Shown: positions 25,190-37,741 of the stretch, piece by piece | Layout: the number at the start of each line of letters is the position of its first letter | How positions within the stretch are numbered: position 1 is the first letter of the stretch | Origin: Primula veris | Lineage: Eukaryota > Streptophyta > Magnoliopsida > Ericales > Primulaceae | NCBI GenBank assembly: GCA_963682055.1 | Contig: OY821745.1 | Coordinates: forward strand, 15,631,501-15,695,500 | Direction of reading: 5' to 3' | DNA length: 64,000 nucleotides | The notes under the pieces: generated by a model | Told to the model about the DNA's origin: nothing | Databases searched by the model: none | Seen by the model: only the letters and a program-made list of their open reading frames with translations | Position numbers and translations under genes: made by a program

Positions 25190-26701
25190 TATATATGCGT
25201 GTAAAAGTTGGTCAATTCGTAGATTTTGAAAAAAAGTCAAATTTTGAAAAAATTTTAAAAAATTATTTTAAAAAAAGTAGAAATCGAGTACAAAAATTAA
25301 GAAATTAAGCTACAAAGAGCTATAAAACCCCCAACTTATACGTGTTTTTGCAAAAAAAAAATAACTACCAAACAAATTACACTTTAACACAAATCTTTTA
25401 CAAAGAGGATAAAATAATAAATGGATAAAAAAAAGTAATTGCCTAAAAAATTAACTATCTATTCTTTCTACCATACGTTCTCGTTTTGGTATTATTTGAA
25501 TTTCAGTCCATTGGTAAAATACCCTAATAAGTTTTGTCCGATTTTGGGAATTGATTTGGACGAGTTACACTCCACGAAATGGTTCGTGCTTAGTACCGGT
25601 AGTCTGGTTCGAAGTAATCTATTAGGTCTTTGGAACGGTATAAATTATGTACAAAACCGACCGTTGTAAAAGATATTGACCTCCCTTCAAAAATGAAGGT
25701 CAAGGGGCATTTTTGGGAATTGGTTGTAAAACCCAAATCAACTTATTGAGAATAAACATTCCAATGCCATGTCGATTCGATTTGAAAGAAATGAATGGTT
25801 TATATACCATTCCTAATTACCAAGTAGTTGTGGTCAATGCCTTGTAGTTTTCACGTGCAATATTAAAGGTGAGTCTTGCACGTATAAGATCTAAGTAATA
25901 GATTGTCAAATAATCGACCGAAGAAGTTATTTTCATTTATTTCCCGACAATTAAGGTACACCTGTAGTTTATTTAGTAATAGCAAAACCCAACAATCTTA
26001 AAATCTTATCTTTTATTTTTTTAAAATCGGAATAGAATAAATACCTATAGGAAATACAATAGATATTAAAATTGAAGTGTAAAATACATTTAGACTATTT
26101 AACTAAATTTAGTAATTAGAACTGTAAGAAAAATATTATAGTTCTTTGTTAAGGAAAACCACCGTTTAAATTACAACATATTGATCTAAGCATGTGTAAA
26201 GCAGTGTAGATGACCAATAATGAAATGAACGTTATGAATGTATGGGAGGACACTGTTGTGGTGGGTTACCGTGATTGCCCCATATTCGACTTTAGCAATG
26301 CCAAGAAAAGGAAGGTTGACATGACGGATTGGGACTTGCCCACACGTTTTTGGACTTAAAAGAATCTGAATGATTGCTGGTTTGTACATGGTGCGCGATT
26401 AGACAAAGAAAATGGTAGGCGCTAATTTGGAGAAAATTGTTATTGTGGTATAGAAAAATCCCAAAAAAACCTTTTTTTTTATAGAAAAAATGGATCGAGT
26501 ATTATTCCCCTCGAAATTTATCCAACACCTGATCGCTATCCTGAAAAATACTCGAATCGAAAAAAATCCCACATTTTTCGGGATGATTTTTGGTTTATTA
26601 CACAATATGTTACACATGTATGATTTCGAGTGTCATACCCGATACTACTATATAGTATAAAAAAATAGGGTATGCTACATGTAGGTTACTTCCTTTATTA
26701 A

Positions 26702-26735
<34 letters not shown>

Positions 26736-26952
26736 TTGAATGATTAACTATTATCTATCAAAACCATTACTAATAAACAATATAAAAGTTTAATTTGATC
26801 ATTTTAATCCTTATATAATGATTTGGCTAGATGAGATTCATTGCCGATGCATTTTGTGTTCAATAATGTTTGATATTTCACGTTTAGTCACTTTACATAA
26901 TTAATTAATCAAATTTCCATCACTAATGAATTATAATAAACCATTATAAAAG

Positions 26953-27008
<56 letters not shown>

Positions 27009-27980
27009 TTATATTTACTCAATTTGAATTTTATTTTATCTTTTTGATATTTTTTGTTAATATTATAAACTATACCGTAGACGTACCAAAGTCGTTGTAG
27101 AATAATCAGAGGAACGAGAAAAGTCAATATCACTCGAAATGAGGTATCAGAAGTCCAAATGTCAAAATGATGTATCAGGGGTTTTCAAAAATCACCTCAG
27201 GCGCCCGCCTAGGCGCCGAAAAGGCGCTAGGTAGCCACCGGATTACTTCAATATGTTTTAAATTTGGTCAAAACCAATTTCACATGGTCAATCCATCAAT
27301 AAATGGGCTAAAAAAGAAAGAAATAATACGTGTTCAATAAAAAAAACTCTCATATATAGTCTTCTCTATCTCTCCATCAGCGGTCAAATACAACTAAATT
27401 TTGTTTCTATCCATATATTATATGGTTACTTTATATACTATTAATTAATATATATTATTCTTTAATTTCCATTATATGTTTCCTACCGACTGCAGTCATG
27501 TATTTGTATGCATATCGGTGTTATTAGGTTTCTAGCTTAAATATTAAAAATAGTCTCCATCAAGTCACAAAAGCCACTTAGTTTTGATACTAAAATATAA
27601 TTTATTATACCAAGAGTCATATTTGTCTCATATGCTATTGTTGTGAACTTGCTAGTTGCTACTTATCTGTGTACTATAACTTGAAATTTATTTATTTTTT
27701 ATATTATAAAAGTTTAAAGTATAATTTTTATTCTATTTTATAATGTAAGGCTAACAAGTATAACATGACGTTATTGTACAATTATTGTCTTGTAATGGTA
27801 TAACTACGAACGTAGTAGGCTAGAAATGTTTACCTTAACTTGGTAATCTTATTTACAACATGTATACTGTATGAATGCCTAAAAGAAGTGCCTAAAAGTA
27901 TAAAAATAAGGTTTTCCCGACTAGACCCCGATTAGTCCATGCCTATCGCATAAGCCCCACCTCATCGTCTCGACCCTTCC
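25190..27980. other. AT-rich intergenic DNA
   Basis: No gene recognised. Short open frames near 25.4-25.7 and 26.2-26.6 kb show no family motif. Two AT microsatellites occur at 26704-26728 and 26954-27005. A small GC-rich patch with repeated GGCGCC/CCTAGGCG words lies at 27198-27240. Confidence 0.6.
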
Positions 27981-27983
27981 TAG

Positions 27984-29249
27984 TGATAGAAAATCAATTT
28001 GCACAGCGAAAAAAAAAAACGTGCCCAGATTCTTAGGTTTAGTATGTATGTATATTATCAATTAAATCTTGTTTTACCGTATATGTTTAGATCATACCGA
28101 ATAACAGAAGGAAGCAGATGGCGGCTGTGATGAAACAGATTCGCCTCAACTTTTCTACCTTATTCCTGAACTAGCATATTGCTTCTTGAAAGATAATGGG
28201 CTATTTCTCTCTCTAGGCAATCTCGAAATATAGTTATAAAAACTTATTCTGCCAAAAAAAGGGGCGTGCTATATGTAGGATAAGGTAGGGACTTGTAGGC
28301 TGATTAGGATAGAGCTCCTTAAAAAGATTCCGTGCTATCATATCTCCTTAGAAACCGAGATATACACAATCCATTTAAATCATGATTTATTCCACTAAAC
28401 ATCACGACTTATCTCTCTACCATAATCCGAATATCCAATTCGTTCCAATTGTCAAACATGCTCATTATCTCCACACGTAAATATTAATTAGATACTTATT
28501 TATTAACTTAAATCACTTACTGATTTCTTATTTAATAAACGTATTATCCCTAAGCCTTTCCGCTTAATTTATTTATCGTGTCGGATTATAAATCCACCTG
28601 CAGGGTTTACACGAACAAAACTTATAAGCTTCCTCAAGGAAGCATCATCAATCCCTTACGGGACGTGGATTTCTTTTATAACTAATAAACATTGATACGA
28701 ATAATGATGTCATCCAACTCATTAAGTTTATTGACTGGTGACGAATCTCACCATCTATGAATCAAAATGACAAACACATCCATACATGTCTAAATAGAAA
28801 TATAAGAATTAAGAGCATAAACAATAACCATGACCACGAGTTATAAAATCATTTTGTCTAGTCAGTCACCAAATGATTATTTCGTAACAGTCCTGTTTAA
28901 TACACACAAAGTGCACTAGTAAATGGAGTTGAAATTTATCCGTTCTCTTTAGTCAAGACAGACCTACTAAAATTACGTACTACAACTCTACTGATGGTGT
29001 GTCCATTTCCATCTAAAGCTGTAAACATATAACTTATATTCTATTAGAACCGACAGTCTAATCTTCTTTGTGTAAGCTATACTTTACACACTAGACCATC
29101 TACTAAATAGGATAACAGCCACTTATTTAGTCATTTAAACAATAATGATAAATAAAAAGTGCTCATATTATTCTCATTAAATAGATCAATTCAAAATATT
29201 GTCAAATATAAATACAAAAGCAAGCATGTCTTTTAGTATATTTCTAACA
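27984..29249 (-). repeat. candidate solo LTR (copia type)
   Basis: Read on the minus strand the segment begins TGTTAGAAATATACTAAAAG and ends ..GATTTTCTATCA, i.e. TG...CA, 1266 bp. The flanks are CCTAG (27979-27983) and TCTAG (29250-29254), which agree at four of five bases and would be a slightly decayed 5-bp target duplication. No primer site, polypurine tract or coding region adjoins it, so it would be a solo LTR left by unequal recombination. The assignment rests on ends and flanks only. Confidence 0.55.
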
Positions 29250-29404
29250 TCTAGCGTCATTTAAAACCTTGGGTATCAGAAGTTCAAATGTCGAAATAAG
29301 GTATTAGAAGTCCAAATTTCGTTGAGTACCCGATATTTAGAAATTTATTTTTTAGACCGCGTGCTACATTACACGCGTTTTCACATCCAAACCTGGATTT
29401 ATCA

Positions 29405-30291
29405 TGTTAGGACCATGTTAATGGTCTAATAAGTCTGTATTATCTATTGTATTATGACAAGGTATTTTGAGCATTTTATTAATTTAATAGCTCGTTGATT
29501 TACAGATTAACCTAATGTGATTATGTATCAAGCATGATATGTTTCTATACATATCTAGTTTGTTATCTAATGAATATCTTCTTAAAGAGTTTGCTTATTA
29601 TCCTTCCTTGTTTCTTGCGTTATGATTGAAACTACTAATCTTATTAGATAAAGATTATCTTTATCTTGCCTTTATTTTAGTCAATATCTTAACCAAGTAC
29701 AGGTCTGGCCGAAAGTTCCTTCAGGTCTTTCCAAACAGATTGGCCGAATTTAAGGAAAAGATTGAGACCAATCTATTTGCAATATCTGGTCAAAAAGATT
29801 TGAATGTCGTATGAAGATAATTGAAGACCGAAGATAGTTGTTCCCTTATAAATAAAGTGTTAGTTATTTATGTAAAGTACGTGTTCTAAACTTATAAAGA
29901 ACTCTACTATATTCGACACGTCAGAAACAACAACTTTATAAGATTAATGGCGGGATGCTATTAATCATTTGAGTGATAGCTATTTAGTAATAGCAATATA
30001 GTGATAGGCAGAAAATCAAGAGGGAGTCTGTGAGTTTTCATAAGTCTCGAGTCCTATATTGTAAGCTTGAAATAGTATCATAAATCTGGGTGAGTGTCTC
30101 AGAGACGTAGCCCAAAGTTCTGGGTGAACTCTGTTTAAAAACGTGAGTGTGAATTTACTTTCAAGTACGTTTTTATTCTGAGTTATATCCATCTTTAAAG
30201 TTCGGTTAGAACCGGGGTTACAACTGCAGTTATAACCACAGTTCTAACTGAACAGCGTAACAGCAACCAGAACAGCAAAGTCGGAATTTCA
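29405..30291 (+). repeat. 5' LTR of the Sirevirus-type element
   Basis: 887 bp, TGTTAGGACC...GGAATTTCA. It carries CTTATAAATAAAG (about 29845), a plausible TATA-containing core promoter. Near the 3' end is a cluster of inverted words (GGTTACAAC, GTTATAACC, GGTTAGAACC) related to palindromes in the coding region. Confidence 0.95.
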
Positions 30292-30293
30292 AT

Positions 30294-30305
30294 TGGTATC
30301 AGAGC
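30294..30305 (+). promoter_or_regulatory. primer binding site (tRNA-iMet)
   Basis: TGGTATCAGAGC lies two bases after the 5' LTR and is complementary to the 3' end of initiator methionine tRNA. Confidence 0.92.
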
Positions 30306-30350
30306 ATCACACCAGACCCTACTTGGTGTGGTTCCTGCGTTCTGGTTAAG

Positions 30351-32963
30351 ATGGACATGATGAGGGAAGGAAACGCTGGCAACAGACCACCACTGCTTGA
30401 AGGAGGTGGAAACTATGGGGTATGGAAAATTCGGATGAAGTCACACATCAAACGACAAGATGAGCTGGCTTGGAAATCGATTCTGAATGGATGGGAGGTC
30501 CCTATGGTATCTGATGGTGATGGAGAATTGGTACTAGTACCTGAAGAAAGTTGGAGTGAAGATGAAAACCGACTTGCAAGAGCAAATTTCATAGCCATCG
30601 ATCTAATCTTTGCTGGAGTCACATTAAGCGTCTTCAGGTATATCTCTCACTGTGAAATAGCTAGAGAAGCTTGGGATATTTTAAGAGTCACTTTTGAAGG
30701 AACCGCTAAAGTTAAGGCCTATAAACTTCAACAATTACAAACTAAATTTGAGAATTTTAAGATGAAAGAAGATGAAACTATTGAAAAGTTTAATGGTAGA
30801 ATTTGTGAAGTGGCTCATGATGCTTTAGTCTTAGGAAAAAGATATAGTGAAACAAAACTGGTTAAAAAGGCTCTTAGATCTCTTCCTGATAGGTTTGAAA
30901 TAAAAGTAACTGCTAAAGAATCAATTGATCTTGAAAGCTTAAAACTTGAGGAATTAATGGGAAACCTTATGTCTCGTGAACAAAAATTTTAAAAAGCCAA
31001 GAAAATTGAACAAGGTGTAGCTTTTCAAGCCAAGAAAACTAAAACTCTTATTTTTGATGACAGTAACGATGAAGAACAATTAGCCTTCTTTGCTAAGAAA
31101 ATATACAAGAAATTTAAAAATAAAAAAGCTTTTGAAACTGGAAACTCTAAATCGTATGTCAAAAAGGAAACCCAGTCTGATAATTATGAGAATAAAATGC
31201 ATGAAAAATGGGGATCTAAGGAGAAAGAGTTTAAAAACAAAATTAGTAATATCCAATGTAGAGAATGTAGAGGATTTGGTCACATACAAGCTGAATGCGC
31301 TAATACTTTGAAAAAGAACAAATCTGCTCTAACGGCTACTCACAATGATAACACTAATTCTGATGATGAGGATAGTCATAGTTACTTTTCTACAGAAAAC
31401 GCTTTTATGGTTAAAATCGATAGTGATAATCAGTCAGTTACAACCACGGTTAGAACTGAACTTGAAACCGACTCTGAAAGTGATGAAGAAGAAGTCTCTA
31501 AAGAACAAATTGAAAAGCAATATATCTGTTTATATGAAAAGTATAAGGCTCTCGGTATAAAGTCTCTCTCTATGAATAAACTGAATGAGGATTTAACTAA
31601 TCAAGTAAAAGATCTTAATGAAAAACTCTCTAGGAAACAACTTGAGTTAAATGAGACCAAAAGAAAGATAAAATTGTTAAACGCCTCTGCCACTGAAAAA
31701 CTTGATGAAATGCTATCTTACTCTAGGGCCTCAAAAGATGATAGTGGATTAGGTTATACTGGTTTCGAAAAAAAGGGGAAAACTGTTTTTGTTAAATCTT
31801 TAAAAATACCCAAACTAAATATGGTTAAAAGTGAAGTTACAACCACGGTTGTAACCAGTCAAAACAGAAGCTGTAAAAGTAGTTTTTCTAATAACAAGTC
31901 TGTTTTCAAGAATTGTAATTTTTGCAATAATTCAGATCACTTTGAAAGAGAATGTTATTTGAAATTACACAAAAATTCTATTGCCCATGATATCACTGCT
32001 AAATTGAGTTTTAATCAAAAATTCAAATGGATTTGGGTACCTAAAAGGAAAACTGACAAAACTCAGTGTATCTCTGCATCTATTACTGCTTTAAAAGTTT
32101 CATCATCTAATGCCTGGTATTTTGATAGTGGTTGTTCTAGACACATGACAGGTAATGCAGAATTTCTCAAAGAAATTTGTAAAGCTCCAGGTAAAACTGT
32201 TACTTTTGGTAGTGGAGATACAGGTAAAGTAATTGGTAAAGGAATCTTGAACAAATCTGGAATGCCCGAACTAAATGATGTATTTCTTGTGGATGGGTTA
32301 AAGGCTAATTTACTCAGTATAAGTCAACTGTGTGATAATAATCTGCATGTTAGTTTTAATATAGAAAAATATCTTATTACTGATAAAAATGGTAACTTGA
32401 TTATGACCGGTGTTAGATCTGCTGATAGTTGTTATATTTATGATGAATCGAACACTGAATCTACAAAAAATACTTGCAATCAAGTTGTCACTGATAATAC
32501 TGAGATTTGGCACAAGAAATTAGGGCATGTGAATTACAAAACTCTTAATAAATTAGTCAATATGGATCTTGTTAGAGATATTCCTAAGTTGAGCTTTAAA
32601 AATATTACTTGTGGTGATTGTGCTAAAGCAAAACAGACTAAGAGTGTTCACAAAGGTACTAATCAAATTTATACCAAACAAGTACTTGAACTACTTCATA
32701 TTGATCTTATGGGTCCAATACAAACTGAAAGCATAGGCGGTAAAAGATATATTCTTGTGGTTGTTGATGATTTTTCTAGGTTCACATGGGTTGCTTTTTT
32801 AAGGGAAAAATCATATGCTTTTAAAGCTTTTCGAGAATTGTGTAAAAAACTTCAAATAGAGAAAGACTCTACAATTGGTAAAATTATGAGGATAAGAAGA
32901 AACCATGGAACTGAATTTGAAAATAGTAAGTTTAAAGATTTCTGTGATACTCTTGGTGTATAA
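30351..32963 (+). pseudogene. Sirevirus gag-pol N-terminal part (gag, protease, integrase start)
   Basis: One reading frame interrupted by TAA at 30990-30992. Gag begins near 30351 (MDMMREGNAGNRPPLLEG, then YGVWKIRMKSHIK) and has the gag-polypeptide core (AREAWDILRVTFEG). After the stop it continues in the same frame to a zinc knuckle CRECRGFGHIQAEC near 31258-31299. It goes on through a charged, coiled-coil-like spacer, a second Cys/His cluster (CNFCNNSDHFERECY, about 31915), the protease motif WYFDSGCSRHMTG (about 32117), the GAG-pre-integrase motif IWHKKLGHVNYKTL (about 32506) and the integrase start (HIDLMGPIQTESIGGKRYIL, VVVDDFSRFTWVAFL). A 2-nt insertion near 32960 ends the frame inside the integrase core. 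Confidence 0.88.
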
Positions 32964-32964
32964 G

Positions 32965-33699
32965 ACATGAATTTTATGCTCCTAAAACTCCACAACAAAA
33001 TGGTGTAGTAGAAAGAAAGAATAGAACTATTCAAGAGATGGCTAGAGTCATGTTAAATTCTAAGAAATTAGCTAAAAGATTATGTGCTGAAGCCATTAGT
33101 ACTGCATGCTATATTGTGAATAGGGTCTATCTAACAAAAGAAACCAATAAGACTCCCTATGAAATCTGAAAAGGTAGAAAACCTAGTGTTAAATATTTTC
33201 ATGTGTTTGGTTGTGTTTGCTATATTCTAAAAGATAGAGAACACCTTGGGAAATTTGATGCTAAAAGTGATGAAGGAATATTTCTTGGTTATGCTCAAAA
33301 CAGTAGAGCTTTTCGAGTCTTTAATTTAAGAACAAACACTGTTATGGAGTCATATAATGTTGTGTTTGATGAATCTAAGAATATTTCTGAGATCACAGGT
33401 GATGAAGATGAGCGTTGGAATATGGAACAAACAGGGGAGAAAAGCAAGGATAAGATTCCAGACGTGGTTACAAGTCCAGTTACAACCACGGTTGTAACCG
33501 AGAAGATTCCAGACGTGGTTACAAGTCCAGTTACAACCACAGTTATAACCGAGAGTGAATAGGCAACAGAAACTGATCAAAATACTGCAGTTCAACATGA
33601 AAGGAGACCTCGGTATGTAAGAACACAAATAAATGACTCTCTGAATGATGTCATAGGTGATGTCAATGAAGGTATAAAAACTAGACACAAAAATTCTGA
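32965..33699 (+). pseudogene. Sirevirus integrase C-terminal part and linker (broken)
   Basis: After the frameshift the integrase continues (APKTPQQNGVVERKNRTIQE, ACYIVNRVYL, FHVFGCVCYILKDREHLGKF, GIFLGYAQNSRAFRVFN) with a TGA at 33167-33169 where a Trp is expected. The linker toward RT contains a 51-bp tandem duplication and a TAG at 33560-33562. Confidence 0.82.
33452..33553 (+). repeat. 51-bp tandem duplication in the Sirevirus linker
   Basis: Two copies (33452-33502 and 33503-33553) differ at only two bases. Each contains a palindrome-like core TTACAACCACGGTTGTAA or its variant, and each encodes KIPDVVTSPVTTTVVTE or a one-residue variant. Confidence 0.9.
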
Positions 33700-34714
33700 T
33701 GTGGTTAATTTTGCTTGTTACATCTCTCAAATTGAACCCAAAAAAATTAAAGAAGCTTTAAATAATAGTGAATGGATCTTAGCTATGCAAGAAGAACTTT
33801 CACAATTTGAACGAAATGATGTTTGGACTTTGGTGCCTAGGCCTACTACTAAAAATATTATAGGAACAAAGTGGGTTTTTAAAAACAAAAGCAATGAAGA
33901 TGGAATAATTGTGAGAAATAAAGCTAGGTTGGTAGCTCAGGGTTATACACAAATTGAGGGAATTGACTTTGATGAAACCTTTGCTCCTTTAGCTAGAATT
34001 GAATCTATTAGAATGCTACTCTCTCTTGCATGTCTGTATGATTTTAAATTATTTCAACTTGACATTAAGAGTGCTTTTCTGAATGGTGTGATTAATGAAG
34101 AAGTTTATGTTTGTCAACCTAAGGGATTTGAAGATCCAAATTTTCCTGAGCATGTTTATCTTTTGAAAAAGGTCTTGTATGGATTGAAACAAGCCCCTAG
34201 AGTTTGGTATGATAGATTAACAAAATACTTGATTAAAAAAGGTTTTAATAGAGTGGGAGTTGATAAAACTCTATTTACTAAGAAAACTGCTAAGGATATT
34301 ATTATTGCTCAAATTTATGTTGATGACATTGTGTTCGGTTCCACTTCTGATTTTAAAATTTCTGAGTTTATTGATGATATGAAAACTGAATTTGAGATGA
34401 GTGGAGGTGGTGAGCTTACCTATTTTCTTGGTCTTCAAGTAAAACAAAATGATAAAGGGATTTTTCTTAGTCAAAATAAATATGCTGATAATCTTGTAAA
34501 GAAATTTGGTTTGAATGATGCTAAAGAGAAAAGAACTCATATGAGTACTACTGTTAAATTGTCTAAGAATGATAAAAGTAAAAGTGTGTGTCCTAGTTTG
34601 TATAGATCAATGTTTGGAAGTCTTCTTTATTTAACTGCTAGTAGACCGGATATTTGTTTGAGTGTAGGATTGTGTGCTAGATATCAAGCCAACCCTTTTG
34701 GAATCTCATCTTAA
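33700..34714 (+). pseudogene. Sirevirus reverse transcriptase domain
   Basis: A clean RT domain (337 codons): EWILAMQEELSQFERNDVWT, GTKWVFKNKSNEDG, KARLVAQGYTQIEGIDFDET, FAPLARIESIRMLLSLA, QLDIKSAFLNGVINEEVYV, YGLKQAPRVWYDRL, the catalytic box YVDDIVFGST near 34317, and YFLGLQVKQNDKGIFLSQ. A one-base insertion near 34695 shifts the frame just before RNase H. Confidence 0.9.
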
Positions 34715-35249
34715 TGCTGTTAAAAGAGTAATTCGGTACGTAAAAGGAACAATTGATCTTGGTTTATGGTATTCTAAAGACACAAACAATTTTTTGGTTG
34801 GTTATTGTGATGCCTATTGGGCTGGAAACGTAGATGATAGAAAGAGTACTTCTGGTGGCTGTTTTTATTTTGGTAATAATCTCGTCTCTTGGTTTAGTAA
34901 AAAGCAAAACTGTATTTCTGTATCTACTTCTGAGGCAGAATACGTTGCAGCTGGAAGCGGATGTACCCAACTTTTATGGATGAAACAAATGTTAGCTGAT
35001 TATAATATAAAACAAGAAGTGTTAACTTTATTTTGTGATAATAAAAGTGCAATAGAGTTAGCAAATAATCCAGTACAGCATTCCAGAACTAAACATATCG
35101 ATTTAAGGCACCATTTTATTAGAGAATTAGTTGAAGAAAAAAGTTTAATTCTAAAGCATGTCTCTACTGAAAAACAATTGGCTGATATTTTCACAAAGTC
35201 CCTTGATACAAACAAATTTGAAACTTTAAGAAGTGACATTGGGGTATGA
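34674..35249 (+). pseudogene. Sirevirus RNase H domain
   Basis: Continues RT in another frame: HLNAVKRVIRYVKGT, GYCDAYWAGNVDDRKSTSGG, NLVSWFSKKQNCISVSTSEA, EYVAAGSGCTQLLWMKQML, FCDNKSAIELANNPVQHSRT, KHIDLRHHFIRELVEE and the usual end KQLADIFTKSLD. Catalytic Asp and Glu residues of the copia RNase H are visible (CDAYWAG, TSEAEY, CDNKSA). It ends TGA at 35247-35249. Confidence 0.9.
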
Positions 35250-36339
35250 TGCTATGAATCTAATTAAATACTCTTGCTATATATTCCTATATGTGAGTAA
35301 CTTTATTATATTTTATGTAACAGGCAAGTCTAGTTGATTTATGCAGTTTTTTGTCTTGAAAAAGCCGTTGTTTAAATGCCTCAAAAACAGATGTGAGATA
35401 ATTTGCTCCTAAAACTCTCTGGTAATAGAGAAGAAGCACAAAGTGTACTTTTTCTGATTTAATTATTTAAGCAATTCAGGTTAAAACCATAGTTGTAATC
35501 TTAGTCTGGTATGCAGACTTGGTTGAGTAATATATCTGGTATCCAAAGAGATCCAAGTGGAAAAAAAAAAAAAAAAAAAAAAACGACATCTTGTAATTTT
35601 TTTTTTGCATCACTTATACTCTTTCCTTGCTGAGGCGTTAAATGATTTTTGTGTAGAGCAAAGACGAATTAGTTCAATTTAGCATTGTTACATAATTTAT
35701 ATTATTGGATATTCCTTGATAAGTGTTTATTCTTGTGTAAATTGCTATATTTTTTGTTTTGGAATATTATATATTCTATTATGGTCGGTTTTTCGTTTGA
35801 ACAAGCTTAAATTTGGTGTATTTCTTCATCTTCTAAGAAAAACCAAAATTTAGAAAGATGTGCATTAAATTGGAATGCTTTATTGGAATATTGGTAAATC
35901 TTTTTGTTGGTATAATTGGTAAGATATCGTGTTGACTTCCTTATCTTATTTAGAATTGAATAAAGTTTGTTTCCTTGTAAAACATTGGGTATATCTTTTT
36001 GGTATTTAAAAAAAAAAAAAGGAACTAGCTGTCCACCAATGCAATTTTTCTTTTAATCCTCTTTCTATTAAACCAGGCAGAAGAACCAAATTTTTTTTTC
36101 CTTCGTCATTCAGCAAACCCAATTAGGATTTCCCCTAATATTTCAGCTAACCCCAAATTGTTTTGCTCTAATAATTCCGAAATCCCCAAATTAATTTGCC
36201 CTAATAATTCGGAAATCCCCAAATTTGTTTTGCCCTAATAAATTCAGAAATCCCCAAATTGTTTTGCCCTAATCATTTAAGAACCCAGAATTCGTTTTTT
36301 TTTCAATTTTATTCTCAGTGTTTGATTGGTTAAGTTTGT
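35250..36339 (+). other. Sirevirus spacer between pol and the env-like frame
   Basis: About 1.1 kb of non-coding DNA with poly(A) runs near 35561-35583 and 36008-36020. Between 36120 and 36270 there are repeated CCCCAAATTNNTTTGCCCTAAT units, typical of a transcribed untranslated leader ahead of the next frame. Confidence 0.6.
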
Positions 36340-36342
36340 GTG

Positions 36343-37715
36343 ATGTCTTCTCCTTCTTCTTCTCAACAAAATCTTAGTGAGGATGATGTCCCCTTGTCTG
36401 AATACTTAGCAAACTCCAAATCAAGGCGACCGTCTGCTTCGAAAAAAACGACTCATAAGGTAAGTAGGTCCTCTTCGTCTAAACCTAAAAGAACCCAGAA
36501 GAGGCGAATAGACCTAGGGATTCGTTTGTTTGTGATGAAACAGCTTTTGAGTATCATTGTTTTTATGAAGGAGATTCAAGGTTTTGGAAAAAAGATATGG
36601 CTGATAGGTACTGTTCTTTGCGGTATAGAAAAATTCATTCTGAACGGAAACTTAATTTTGTTAGGCATAAAGAAATTCTGTGTTTCTGTGTTAATTTGCT
36701 TAAGAAAGTCAATCTTGAAAAAACCATTACCTATCCTGAGATGTTTGTTGGTGAAATTGTTCGGGAATTTTATGCGAATTTAACTGCTGGGGTGTTTATT
36801 AAGGGTAATGATAATTATGGGAGGGTGTTTGTTAGGGGTAAGACATTGGATTTTAATCCGGAATTGATAAATGTGTATCTTGGTACCCCTTCTGTGCCGT
36901 ATGTGTCTATTTATGAGTTTGCTGGACTTGATTTGCATGCAGTGTCTCGTACTATTACTGGTAAAGACAATGAATTTGATGGCAGTTATATTAAATCGTC
37001 TTCGTTAACTTTGAGTGCAGCCATACTGCATAAAATACCAGGTTTAATTGGGTTCCCACTAAACAGGCTTACAAATTAAATAAAGAATCTGCAGTGTTTG
37101 CGTATAAGGTTTTGCATTGTATTCCGGTTAATTTTGGTGAGCATGTGTTTGAACTAATTAAAGAAGCAAGTGATGTTAAAGTCGTGACTATTCTGCTTCC
37201 GTTTCCTTGCTTAATATCTGCTATCTTGTTGCAACAATGTGGTCTTATGTCTGTTCTTAATCCTTTATTGAATAAGCATGAACAGTTTTCTCCTTGTGCG
37301 TCTGCTCTTTAATTTGAATAAGCAAGAATGTCATATTAATGACATATGTGCTAGCAAGGGAAAAGACAAGGTAGGGGAAGGATCTGGTGATAAACAGAGT
37401 GAAAAACGGTCTAAAACTGGTAAACAAAAAATGGGGGAAGGGTCTGGTTTTGGTGGTTTTGGTAAAAAGAAGTCTCTTAGACGGTTTGTGCGAGATCAGC
37501 TTAATGATATTGATCGACAGAGAAATGAATTAGATATTAAGGAGCATCGTCTTAGGGATATATTCGAAAGTTTGCCTACAGATGATGATATGAGTGATGA
37601 TGAGAGTAAGGGAAGTTTTGGGTTTGATTTTGCGAGAGATCAATCCCCAGTTAGTAATCCGCCTCTTAACACGCAATATCCTAGCGAGATGAATATCGAC
37701 TCTGATGATGACTAG
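36343..37715 (+). pseudogene. env-like / plant transposon protein frame of the Sirevirus
   Basis: Begins MSSPSSSQQNLSEDDV with a Ser/Lys-rich, basic N-terminus (SKKTTHKVSRSSSSKPKRTQ). After a frameshift near 36515 it continues through DSRFWKKDMADRYCSLRYRK, RHKEILCFCVNLLKK, EMFVGEIVREFYANL, GRVFVRGKTLDFNPELINVY and LGTPSVPYVS. That series resembles the putative plant transposon protein domain seen in many plant LTR elements. Further frameshifts occur near 37060 and 37310. The C-terminus is acidic (SDDESKGSFGFDFARDQ...MNIDSDDD) after a possible coiled coil (RDQLNDIDRQRNELDIKEHR). No clear signal peptide was seen, so 'env-like' reflects position, not shown membrane function. Confidence 0.7.
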
Positions 37716-37741
37716 TCTACTTTGTCATTGGTCAGAAAAAT

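Noticed and set aside
26186..26617. Two minus-strand open frames of about 70 codons
   Set aside because: No recognisable motif, flanking AT-rich DNA and no splice-consistent neighbours; I could not support a gene.
29626..29814. Short open frame in the 5' LTR, present again at 38313-38501
   Set aside because: It lies inside both LTR copies and has no domain, so it is best read as LTR sequence.
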